Shown here piece after piece: positions 1 to 5,764 of a stretch of DNA of 5,764 nt (its first letter is position 1; every line of letters starts with the position of its first letter). A program made the position numbers and the translations under genes. This stretch comes from Spirochaetales bacterium (GTDB lineage: Bacteria > Spirochaetota > Spirochaetia > DSM-27196 > PWMO01): positions 1 to 5,764 of the forward strand of contig SLTF01000252.1 in assembly GCA_007130025.1 (NCBI GenBank), written 5' to 3'. The notes under the pieces were generated by a model. It was not told where the DNA came from. It did not search any database and worked only from the letters and a program-made list of their open reading frames with translations.

Positions 1-453
1 GGCGTCGCTGAAGACGCGATCGATTGCCAGAACGATGATGAAGCGGTCGTCCTGCTTGCCGATACCCTGGATGAACTGGGTATCAACCTTGGTGCCAATG
101 CGGGGCGGCGGTTCGATGTCCCCGGGATCAAGGTTGATCACCTCCTGGACCGAATCGGCGATCATGCCCAGCACCACCATCTCTCCCGCAACCGAAACCT
201 CGATCACGATGATCGACGTAGCGATGGTCTTCTCGATCTCCGGCATACCGAATTTGGAACGCAGGTCAATCACCGGGACTACTGCGCCCCGGAGGTTGAT
301 CACCCCCTTCATGAACTCGAGTGTGCGCGGAACCTTGGTGACGCTGGTATACTCCAGCACTTCCTTGACCGAGTAGACGCCAACCGCGTACAGCTCACCG
401 TCGAGCGTGAAGGTCAGGTACTGATTGGCCTCGTTCTGCATCGCGTCGCTCAT
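1..453 (-). CDS. cheW: CheW-family chemotaxis coupling protein (3' end cut by window edge)
   Basis: CheW is the cytoplasmic adaptor that couples the histidine kinase CheA to chemoreceptors in the signalling array. I read 151 residues without a stop from ATG at 453 down to base 1. The hallmark CheW core is at residues 41-70: VPRTLEFMKGVINLRG, then VVPVIDLRSKFGM. The NLRG arginine (R55) corresponds to the residue known to matter for CheA/receptor binding. A second subdomain contains GMIADSVQEVI, and the closing strand FIIVLAIDRVF lies near residues 138-148, so probably only a few C-terminal residues are missing. The start is well fixed: GGGAG lies 7 bases upstream, inside the end of thyX, and the ATG overlaps the thyX TGA. 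An in-frame ATG at codon 5 is a less likely alternative. The single CheW domain argues against a CheV or CheA fusion, but a C-terminal addition outside the window cannot be excluded. The gene is probably co-transcribed with thyX. Confidence 0.95.
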   Translation of the reverse strand, partial: MSDAMQNEANQYLTFTLDGELYAVGVYSVKEVLEYTSVTKVPRTLEFMKGVINLRGAVVPVIDLRSKFGMPEIEKTIATSIIVIEVSVAGEMVVLGMIADSVQEVINLDPGDIEPPPRIGTKVDTQFIQGIGKQDDRFIIVLAIDRVFSDA

Positions 454-1331
454 GACTCTTCTCCCATCTTGGTGGCGAACTTCTCCAGAAAGCGCTCGAG
501 CGCCTTCCCACTCAGGCCCGCAGCCTCGGCAGCCGCGCGCAGCGAGTTGTGTGCCGCGCCGTTGGTGGCCGTCAGCGCACCCTGCACCGCGGCGTACTCC
601 GCGCGCGAGAGCCGAACCCCACCCGCCACGTGCTCCTCGAACGCCTCGGTTGCCAACGGGCAGACCGCGCGGGCGCAATGGAGCATCGCCTCGGCGTAGG
701 CGCGAATCTCGTACTGGGCGTGCGCATCGAGGCGCAGCGACAGAAAGCGAAAGAGGTTGTGCAGATCGATCTGCCAGTACCACTGGGTGTAGAGGCTGAC
801 CGGCAGGTTGATACGGGCGAGCTCGCGCGCGAGGCCGGTCTCGAGCAGCTCCTCGTAGCCGCGGTAGGCCGCACGCTGCTGCTCGCTCAACGAAGCGGCA
901 ATCCGCGCGGCCGTCTCTGCATCCACCGCATCCGCCTCGCGCCCCTGCTTGTTGTCGCTGCTCTGCAGCGCGATCTTGTCGGCGGCGGGGACGTAGAACT
1001 CTTCTTCCATCACGCTGTAGCGGCCTGAGATCTCGTTCAGGCGGGCCGTACGGTGGCGCACCCACTGTCGCGCGACAAAGATGGGCATCTTGGTGTGAAA
1101 GGTAAGGACCACCTGCTCAAACGGCGAGGTGTGGTCGTTTCGCATCAGATAGTTAATGAGGCCGCGGTCTTCGCGATAGCTCTTGGTGCCGGCACCGTAG
1201 GACACGCGCGCCGACTGCACAATTCGCTGATCGCCGCCGAGATAATCCACCAGACGGACAAAGCCCTTGTCCAGAACCGGGAACTCCTGGTCCAGCAGTG
1301 CCTCTGCTTCGGGTACCACACAGTGCGCCAT
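450..1331 (-). CDS. thyX: Flavin-dependent thymidylate synthase ThyX
   Basis: ThyX makes dTMP from dUMP in the cytosol, using methylene-tetrahydrofolate, FAD and NAD(P)H; it is the alternative to ThyA. From ATG 1331 it has 293 residues. The diagnostic RHRx7S motif is at residues 92-102 (RHRTARLNEIS, followed by GRYS). Before it come the HTSPFEQ block (67-73) and FVARQWVRHR. After it come ARINLP (172-177) and the WYWQIDLHNLFRF...AQYEIRAYAEAM region that forms the FAD/dUMP pocket. The homotetramer-forming core ends near residue 235. About 58 further residues, apparently helical, make it longer than the minimal ThyX of about 220 residues. GTG at 1334 is also in frame, but the G-rich Shine-Dalgarno (1336-1340) is 4 bases from ATG 1331 and only 1 from the GTG, so I prefer the ATG. 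The stop overlaps the start of cheW. Its own promoter is visible at 1352-1381. Confidence 0.97.
   Translation of the reverse strand: MAHCVVPEAEALLDQEFPVLDKGFVRLVDYLGGDQRIVQSARVSYGAGTKSYREDRGLINYLMRNDHTSPFEQVVLTFHTKMPIFVARQWVRHRTARLNEISGRYSVMEEEFYVPAADKIALQSSDNKQGREADAVDAETAARIAASLSEQQRAAYRGYEELLETGLARELARINLPVSLYTQWYWQIDLHNLFRFLSLRLDAHAQYEIRAYAEAMLHCARAVCPLATEAFEEHVAGGVRLSRAEYAAVQGALTATNGAAHNSLRAAAEAAGLSGKALERFLEKFATKMGEES
461..465 (-). promoter_or_regulatory. Shine-Dalgarno site of cheW, inside the thyX coding end
   Basis: On the minus strand GGGAG (followed by AAGAG) stands 7 bases before the cheW ATG. It lies in the last codons of thyX. Together with the ATGA stop/start overlap at 450-453 it fixes the cheW start and suggests that ribosomes finishing thyX reinitiate on cheW. 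Confidence 0.7.
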
Positions 1332-1351
1332 CACTCCCCCTTTGTCGAGTC

Positions 1352-1381
1352 AGCATAGCAGCAAGCGGCATCGGGTCGCAA
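1352..1381 (-). promoter_or_regulatory. Predicted sigma70-type promoter of thyX-cheW
   Basis: Read on the minus strand, TTGCGA (1376-1381, 4 of 6 to TTGACA) is followed after 18 bases by TATGCT (1352-1357, 4 of 6 to TATAAT). A TG one base upstream of the -10 box makes it an extended -10. The expected transcript start is near 1345, giving a leader of roughly 14 bases that contains the AAGGGGG ribosome site before ATG 1331. This is a prediction from sequence only. Confidence 0.5.
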
Positions 1382-1428
1382 CGGGCCTCCTTCCGTACCC
1401 CACCCAATCCGCCCCACCCGACGGCAAA

Positions 1429-1462
1429 TCCGCACGTGTTCCCATGCCTGTTGTGGTGCGGA
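1429..1462. repeat. 7-bp inverted repeat in the thyX/M23 divergent region
   Basis: TCCGCAC (1429-1435) and GTGCGGA (1456-1462) are perfect inverted copies separated by 20 bases. The right arm overlaps the last base of the weak -35 element proposed for the M23 gene. The left arm runs into a CACGTG palindrome at 1433-1438, and a second CACGTG lies at 1488-1493. The geometry could suit a dimeric regulator, but 7-bp arms in GC-rich DNA can arise by chance. Confidence 0.25.
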
Positions 1463-1478
1463 CCTGCCGGAGTGTGAT
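1451..1478 (+). promoter_or_regulatory. Weak candidate promoter for the M23 peptidase gene
   Basis: TTGTGG (1451-1456) is followed after 16 bases by TGTGAT (1473-1478, 4 of 6 to TATAAT). A start near 1485 would leave a leader of about 18 bases before ATG 1503, or about 6 before the in-frame GTG at 1491. Each box is a modest match, so this is a placeholder for where a promoter must lie. Confidence 0.25.
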
Positions 1479-1502
1479 AGGCTCTTCCACGTGAGACATG
1501 GA

Positions 1503-2678
1503 ATGAACATCCCGCCGCGATGGACGGCGATTGCCGCGGTGGCCTTCATGGTCGCCTCCGGCGTATACGGGCAGGAAGGGCTGGTCGTTGTCGTCAGCGA
1601 AGAGACCGAGGACGGCGGGTTTCAGCTGCTCGCGGATAACCACCACATCATCCCCGTTGTGGTGCACGTGACGCTCAGCCGCGTGACCAATCTTCGCGCC
1701 GACGCGACCCTTCCCGTTACCGCCGTTCTGCAGCCGGGAAGCAGCCGCGTCGAACTGTTTCGCCTCCACCCCACCTCAGCCACGGGGCGAAGGGGCTTTG
1801 GTCTTGAGTACCGCTGGGCCCGAGGCGATCCGGATCGGGTGCAGCACGACGACAATCACCGATACCTGCTGCCGTTTGCCCACGGGACCAAACATCGCGT
1901 GACACAGGGTTACAACGGACGCTTCACCCACTTCGGTGAAAACCGGTACGCGGTGGACTTTGACCTCGACATTGGGACACCCATCAAGGCGGCGCGGGGC
2001 GGGTTGGTTGTTGAGGTGCGGCAGGACTCCACCGTGGGTGGTCAGGATGCCCGCTTCACCGGAATGGCCAACTACGTTCTGGTTCAGCACGACGACGGCA
2101 GCTTTGGCAACTACGCCCATCTCAAGCCCGGCGGTGCCGCGGTGACCGTGGGCCGGCGGGTGTCCGCCGGTGAGCTCATCGGGTTCAGCGGAAACACCGG
2201 CCGCTCGTCGGGCCCCCACCTCCACTTCGACGTGCGGATTCCCACCCGTGAGGGGCGGATGCAATCCATCCCTACGCTCTTTCGCGGGGTGAACGGCGAA
2301 GCGATCACCCTCGAAGAACACGAGTTCTACTACGCGTCCCACCCCGGCGGAGAACCCTTTGTTGCCGTGTTTGGGCGGGATCTCACCAACGAGATGTTCG
2401 CCGACTACGCGGCGTCGGTTGACCCGAGCGGGGCGATCAGTTTCCGCACCGAGGACGTCGATCTGACCTTTGTGGCGTTCCTTGCCAACGGGTACGACCG
2501 GGCGGTTGAAGCGGAGGTAGGCATGGTGCTTCGCGGCGTAACCAGCACCGTATCCATGCCGCGTACCATTACCATCCCTGCGCACACCGAACTGTTTCTT
2601 ACCATCCTCCGCGCTCAGCCCGGAGCGCAGCGACTGCAGTTCACCCCGCGCGTTCGCTACCGCCTGCTCGACGAATAA
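1503..2678 (+). CDS. Exported M23-family (LytM/duplicated hybrid motif) metallopeptidase
   Basis: This is probably a zinc peptidase acting outside the cytoplasmic membrane, most likely on peptidoglycan cross-bridges or stems. From ATG 1503 it has 391 residues. MNIPPRW followed by a hydrophobic stretch (AIAAVAFMVASG) and VYG-QEG looks like a signal peptide cut near residue 24. Residues about 25-125 form a strand-rich N-terminal domain. The sequence then reads QGYNGRFTHFG, RYAVDFDLDIGTPIKAARGG, NYAHL, VSAGELIGFSGNTG and SSGPHLHFDV, the M23 core (about 135-248). Likely metal ligands are D152 and H241, with H206 and H239 catalytic. The canonical HxxxD histidine is replaced by R148, and H143 is the obvious substitute ligand. 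A strand-rich domain of about 105 residues follows (about 285-391). GTG at 1491 is an alternative start adding four residues; neither start has a strong Shine-Dalgarno, and the ATG gives the more conventional signal peptide. The final 22 bases overlap the convergent PAP2 gene. Confidence 0.9.
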   Translation: MNIPPRWTAIAAVAFMVASGVYGQEGLVVVVSEETEDGGFQLLADNHHIIPVVVHVTLSRVTNLRADATLPVTAVLQPGSSRVELFRLHPTSATGRRGFGLEYRWARGDPDRVQHDDNHRYLLPFAHGTKHRVTQGYNGRFTHFGENRYAVDFDLDIGTPIKAARGGLVVEVRQDSTVGGQDARFTGMANYVLVQHDDGSFGNYAHLKPGGAAVTVGRRVSAGELIGFSGNTGRSSGPHLHFDVRIPTREGRMQSIPTLFRGVNGEAITLEEHEFYYASHPGGEPFVAVFGRDLTNEMFADYAASVDPSGAISFRTEDVDLTFVAFLANGYDRAVEAEVGMVLRGVTSTVSMPRTITIPAHTELFLTILRAQPGAQRLQFTPRVRYRLLDE

Positions 2679-3646
2679 CCCATCGGCTCCCCCACTGGGC
2701 GGCCGGTGGTTCGGCACGCCGGTAAGTGTGCGTGCAGCCGTACCGAGAGCCACCACGAAAACGCCAGGAGCGGTGGCACCACCGCAAGGCCGAGCAGGAC
2801 GTCCACCGCGTAGTGGGCGTAGAGATAGACGGTGGAGACCCAGAGCAACAGCGTAACCACCCCAATTACCGGTACAAGGCGGGGGAGCAGCCGAACGCAG
2901 AGCACCAGTACGGTGAGCGATATTGCCACGTGCGACGAGGGGACCGCGGCGCCGGCGAGGTTTGCGTCGGCAAAAATCCACCGCATGATTGCCGCGAACA
3001 GGAATCCATCCAGGTCGGAGTACCAGCGCGCACGCAGCTCGGGGAAAAAATATTTGGGACCGTGAACTGGAAAGACCAGGTACCAGATATAGAGAACCGC
3101 AAACGACGCGGTCACCACAAAGAGCGCGTGCATCGCATCCCGATACCGGCCGCGGGCGTAGAGTATCCACCAGCCGCCGGAGAGCAGCAGGTAGTAGCTG
3201 AAGTAGGCAAAGTACATGATCTCGTTCAGCCAGCGCAGCCGGCCGAATCGTGCGGGCAGCACCAGCGCGAGCTGAACGCCAAAGAGCGCTTCTTCCATCA
3301 CTGCGAAGATCGGATCAAAGGATGCGCCGTTGGAAATCATCTGTGACAGGACGATGACGCGCATGAACCAGAACGGGTAACAGAGCTGGACGGCAAAACT
3401 CCGCAGAAAGTGTTGGGGACTGCCCGCCCGAAGCCAACCACGAGCATCCATTGCTACCAGGCCGGCGATGAGTGCCGCCGCAATCAGGAAGCCCAGCGAA
3501 AACAGCAGGTTCTCCGGCACCGTGGCGACGTGCCCCGCGGCGGGATGGCGCAGAAAGAACAGGTGGAGCACCGCAAACAGCAGGTTCAACCCAACGGCGA
3601 GCAGATCAATCGGCAGTAATCCGTGGCGAGGCAGTTCCGTTGTCAT
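2657..3646 (-). CDS. PAP2-superfamily integral membrane protein (lipid phosphatase or phosphotransferase)
   Basis: PAP2 enzymes hydrolyse or transfer lipid-linked phosphate groups at the membrane. The 329-residue product has about six to eight hydrophobic segments (near 12-32, 46-66, 84-104, 142-162, 173-193, 240-272 and 278-300). The catalytic block is clear: PSSHVA at 236-241 (motif C2, H239) and YAHYAVDVLLG at 276-286 (motif C3, H278 and D282). The usual C1 motif KX6RP is absent; FPVHGPKYFF (192-201) occupies its place, as in the PAP2_3 branch that includes inositol-phosphorylceramide synthases and their bacterial relatives. The substrate cannot be read from sequence; undecaprenyl-pyrophosphate, phosphatidate and lipid head-group transfer all remain possible. 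ATG 3646 is preceded by no G-rich Shine-Dalgarno but by a strong promoter only 14 bases away, suggesting near-leaderless translation. The hydrophilic tail after residue 303 is partly encoded in DNA shared with the convergent M23 gene. Confidence 0.88.
   Translation of the reverse strand: MTTELPRHGLLPIDLLAVGLNLLFAVLHLFFLRHPAAGHVATVPENLLFSLGFLIAAALIAGLVAMDARGWLRAGSPQHFLRSFAVQLCYPFWFMRVIVLSQMISNGASFDPIFAVMEEALFGVQLALVLPARFGRLRWLNEIMYFAYFSYYLLLSGGWWILYARGRYRDAMHALFVVTASFAVLYIWYLVFPVHGPKYFFPELRARWYSDLDGFLFAAIMRWIFADANLAGAAVPSSHVAISLTVLVLCVRLLPRLVPVIGVVTLLLWVSTVYLYAHYAVDVLLGLAVVPPLLAFSWWLSVRLHAHLPACRTTGRPVGEPMGYSSSRR
2692..2709 (+). terminator. Stem-loop after the M23 gene, possible weak terminator
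   Basis: CCACTGG, loop GCGG, CCGGTGG can fold in plus-strand RNA into a 7-bp stem with one G-U pair, starting 14 bases after the M23 stop. Only TT, not a T-run, follows, so it is not a textbook intrinsic terminator. It lies inside the 3' coding end of the PAP2 gene, so coding constraint alone could have produced it. Confidence 0.2.
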
Positions 3647-3660
3647 ACGCAGGTGGGTGC

Positions 3661-3689
3661 ACTATAGGCGAAACCGCCGATTCTGTCAC
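3661..3689 (-). promoter_or_regulatory. Strong predicted sigma70 promoter of the PAP2 gene
   Basis: On the minus strand GTGACA (3684-3689, 5 of 6 to TTGACA) is separated by exactly 17 bases from TATAGT (3661-3666, 5 of 6 to TATAAT). This is the best promoter match in the window. Transcription should start near 3653-3655, leaving about 7-9 bases before ATG 3646. It lies wholly in the 70-bp gap after the transglutaminase gene, so the PAP2 gene can be expressed independently of that gene. A GGCG-AAAC-CGCC dyad (3667-3678) fills part of the spacer. Confidence 0.6.
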
Positions 3690-3716
3690 CGACCGTTCGC
3701 GTGCAGGCGGGCATTC

Positions 3717-5764
3717 TTACCGACGGAAGAGGACCTCCTTGATACCCACCGGAACCCGTTCCATCATCGCGCGCTCGACGTCGCGGAGCAGCGCCAGTTC
3801 GCGCCGCTGGGGTCGGTACCCGCCATAGTAGGTCCGCTGGATGAGATCACCCGCGGCCAGCACGGTGGACTTCTGCTCCGGAAGCAGATTCCCCATCGTC
3901 TTCGTCCAGTCACGCCAGCCGGTTGCTCGCGGTTCGAGAATTCTGCGCCGGGCACTCATCCGCGACAGCCGCATGGCCAGGCTGTGCAGGGCTCGGCGGG
4001 TGTCAACGATGGGCACGTAGCGGCGCCAGAACCCAACCAGCACCGCGCCGGCGAGGGTTGCACCGGGAATCATCAACAGCGAGTGCCAGTGCGCGCCGGT
4101 CTCGCCCGCGGTTGCCTCAACTCCACTACCGCGTTCCTCAACGTGACCGAGGATCTCGCGAAGCTGACGTGACGTCATTGAATCGGGATCCATACTCGCA
4201 AGCAGAAACGCGAGGTCGTCAAACTCACCAAGTCGCATCGCGGGGGTTGCCTCCCATACCACCCAGCCGCTGTCCGGAAGCCACACCTCCGGCCACGCGT
4301 GGGCTGAGTACCCGGTAACGCGGTGTCGAACAAAGCCGTCTTCGTCCGGCATGAAATCAATGGCAAACAGGTCGTCGTAGAAGTCCGCCACATCGGGAAC
4401 GGAGACCAGGAACCCGGTGACGTACCGGGCCGGGATGTTGTTCATCCGTGCCAGTACGACAAAACTCGTGGCAAAGTGAACGCAGTATCCCGTCCGCGTA
4501 CCGAGCAGAAAGTCCTCAACAAAGTCCACCTGGTCGAGGGTGGGGTTGATTTCCAGCGAGTAGTTGAACCCGTCTGCGAGGTAACTGGTGATTGCCGCGA
4601 GCACATCACGCGGATCGCTCTTGCCCCGTCCGAGATCCTGTGCAATTCGACGCACCTCACTCGGAATATCTTCGGGAAGCTGCAGGTTTCGTCGAAGGTT
4701 CCGATCGTAGATTGGGCGATCGTCGAGCACCCGCTGGAGAATGATGGTGTCGTCACGGCCGAGGGGCAGATCAAAGAGAAATCCTACGTCATGAGTGCCC
4801 CGGATGCGCCGGGTTGGCGCCTCCTCCATGGGCATCACCGCTCGGGTATTCAGGGTATGGGGCACCTTCTCAAAAAACTCCGTAAGAACGGTGACCGGGA
4901 GGTCGGCGGTGGTTGCGGCGCCGTTGAACGGGGTGGAAAGATCGGCGTTGAGGTCCTGCAGCCGCTCAATCAGCGTACTGCTGCGCATCCAGCTGGTTCC
5001 GCTGTAGTGGTCAAAGACATCGGTTCGAAGATAGATCCGCTCACCGGGAAGCGCGCGCACCTCAAAGATGGGCACCGACGAAAGCAGCGGCGTTCCGCCG
5101 AGTCCGTGCTCGTCAAACGAGTAGCCGTAGCCGTCACCGCCATAGAGCAGCGGATAGTTGGGCAGAAGCCGGAGCACCGTCCGGCGCAGTGCGGGGGACA
5201 ACCGGTTGTCGATGTAGCGATTTCCACGGGTGGCATCGCGCGCCACGAGGGGAAGGGCAGCCAGGGTTGCCAGCGCGACAATCCCCACCGCCGCCGCGAT
5301 GATGGGGCGTCGAGCCCGCCGACGAGGATCCCGCTCGGCCTGCAGCACAATGGCGGCGATGACAACCGGCACCGCAACCAGTACCGGGAGAACGCTCTGG
5401 GAAACCATGGTGACGATGACCAGCAGAAACGTCGCGATGAGGGCGGTGGGCCCGGATACGCCCTTGCGATACATCTGCCCCGAGATGACACCGGCAAAGA
5501 AGGCGGTCACCGAGACAAAGACGTGAGATACCGCACCTCGAGGAGAGCCCAGGTCAACCATACGGAACCAGGCGAGATAGACGGAGAAGGGAATGATGAG
5601 GATCGAGATCACGATGAAGAACGTGGCGGCGGCGAGCAGAACGGGGATGATGAAGCGCAGCCGCGCCCGGGTGCGCTCTTCCTCCGCGTAGCGCTCGGCT
5701 CGAAAGAGCAGGTTGAGCCCAACCGACGCGGGAACGGCGAGAAAGAGCCTTCCGGGGGCCCCCA
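3717..5764 (-). CDS. TgpA-like polytopic membrane protein with extracytoplasmic transglutaminase-like domain (5' end outside window)
   Basis: The reading frame is open to the right edge; 682 residues are visible, counted here from the first complete codon (5762). A GTG at 5612 is not a credible start because the frame and a membrane segment continue through it. Visible membrane segments lie near 37-65, 77-97, 106-141 (probably two) and 153-174. A large extracytoplasmic region follows, containing the transglutaminase-like (papain-fold) core: GYCVHFATSFVVLARMNNIP (Cys427), GYSAHAWPEVW (His488) and GWVVWEATPAM, where Glu504 takes the place of the usual Asp. One more membrane helix (about 561-580) leads to a charged cytoplasmic tail of about 100 residues. 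This order (helix bundle, transglutaminase core, single helix, tail) matches the TgpA/DUF3488 family; Pseudomonas aeruginosa TgpA is essential, but its substrate is poorly known. Activity could be protease or transamidase. Further N-terminal helices are presumably outside the window. No terminator is evident in the 70 bases after the TAA. Confidence 0.9.
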   Translation of the reverse strand, partial: GAPGRLFLAVPASVGLNLLFRAERYAEEERTRARLRFIIPVLLAAATFFIVISILIIPFSVYLAWFRMVDLGSPRGAVSHVFVSVTAFFAGVISGQMYRKGVSGPTALIATFLLVIVTMVSQSVLPVLVAVPVVIAAIVLQAERDPRRRARRPIIAAAVGIVALATLAALPLVARDATRGNRYIDNRLSPALRRTVLRLLPNYPLLYGGDGYGYSFDEHGLGGTPLLSSVPIFEVRALPGERIYLRTDVFDHYSGTSWMRSSTLIERLQDLNADLSTPFNGAATTADLPVTVLTEFFEKVPHTLNTRAVMPMEEAPTRRIRGTHDVGFLFDLPLGRDDTIILQRVLDDRPIYDRNLRRNLQLPEDIPSEVRRIAQDLGRGKSDPRDVLAAITSYLADGFNYSLEINPTLDQVDFVEDFLLGTRTGYCVHFATSFVVLARMNNIPARYVTGFLVSVPDVADFYDDLFAIDFMPDEDGFVRHRVTGYSAHAWPEVWLPDSGWVVWEATPAMRLGEFDDLAFLLASMDPDSMTSRQLREILGHVEERGSGVEATAGETGAHWHSLLMIPGATLAGAVLVGFWRRYVPIVDTRRALHSLAMRLSRMSARRRILEPRATGWRDWTKTMGNLLPEQKSTVLAAGDLIQRTYYGGYRPQRRELALLRDVERAMMERVPVGIKEVLFRR

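Noticed and set aside
35..376. A 113-codon plus-strand open frame inside cheW
   Set aside because: It is antisense to the highly conserved CheW core, and its own translation resembles nothing I recognise.
549..1028. A 159-codon plus-strand open frame antisense to thyX
   Set aside because: The minus-strand ThyX motifs account for this DNA fully.
1776..3170. A 464-codon open frame on the minus strand, antisense to most of the M23 gene and overlapping the PAP2 gene in another frame
   Set aside because: Its translation is Arg/Pro/Gly-rich without a recognisable domain, and it crosses two well supported genes. It is the expected shadow of GC-rich third codon positions.
2726..3346. A 206-codon plus-strand open frame antisense to the PAP2 gene
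   Set aside because: It is low in hydrophobic residues and has no motif; it mirrors the membrane-protein codons on the other strand, so it is a shadow frame.
3667..3678. GGCG-AAAC-CGCC dyad in the PAP2 promoter spacer as an operator or transglutaminase terminator
   Set aside because: Four-base arms are expected often in GC-rich DNA, and no T-run follows on the minus strand.
3468..4172. A 234-codon plus-strand open frame spanning the PAP2 promoter gap and the transglutaminase 3' end
   Set aside because: It has no domain-like pattern and is antisense to two convincing genes.
5610..5612. GTG as the start of the transglutaminase-like gene
   Set aside because: The frame stays open for 50 more codons to the edge, including a charged loop and the first half of a membrane helix, so the real start is outside the window.

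Overview
This GC-rich window carries five protein-coding genes, nearly gap-free. Four are on the minus strand (cheW, thyX, a PAP2-superfamily membrane enzyme and a transglutaminase-like membrane protein). One is on the plus strand (an exported M23-type metallopeptidase). The flavin-dependent thymidylate synthase has a spirochaete-like look (the RHRTARLNEISGRY signature block), and it sits directly upstream of a chemotaxis coupling protein. A free-living, GC-rich, motile spirochaete is therefore my best guess. This is inference from remembered family resemblance; no ribosomal or other strongly phylogenetic marker is present. I see no tRNA, rRNA, CRISPR array, insertion sequence or attachment site, and no gene looks foreign to its neighbours.

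Layout. Positions 1-453 (minus) hold cheW, cut by the left edge near its 3' end. Positions 450-1331 (minus) hold thyX, whose stop codon overlaps the cheW start as ATGA. A good sigma70-like promoter lies just upstream of thyX, at 1352-1381. Positions 1335-1502 form a short divergent intergenic region. The M23 peptidase follows at 1503-2678 (plus) and runs convergently into the PAP2 gene at 2657-3646 (minus), with 22 bp of shared coding DNA. A 70-bp gap (3647-3716) holds a near-consensus promoter so close to the PAP2 start that the transcript should be almost leaderless. The TgpA-like transglutaminase occupies 3717-5764 (minus) and runs off the right edge, so its N-terminus is missing.

How the genes fit together. 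The M23, PAP2 and transglutaminase-like products all look envelope-directed: one secreted peptidoglycan or protein hydrolase, one polytopic lipid-phosphate enzyme, and one polytopic protein with an extracytoplasmic papain-like domain. The PAP2 gene has its own promoter and M23 lies on the other strand, so they are neighbours and not a clear operon. thyX and cheW form a real translational unit linking two unrelated jobs: dTMP synthesis and chemoreceptor signalling. I found no convincing undescribed multi-gene system. The most notable points are the thyX-cheW coupling, the near-leaderless PAP2 promoter, the convergent overlap, and non-canonical active-site positions in three of the enzymes.
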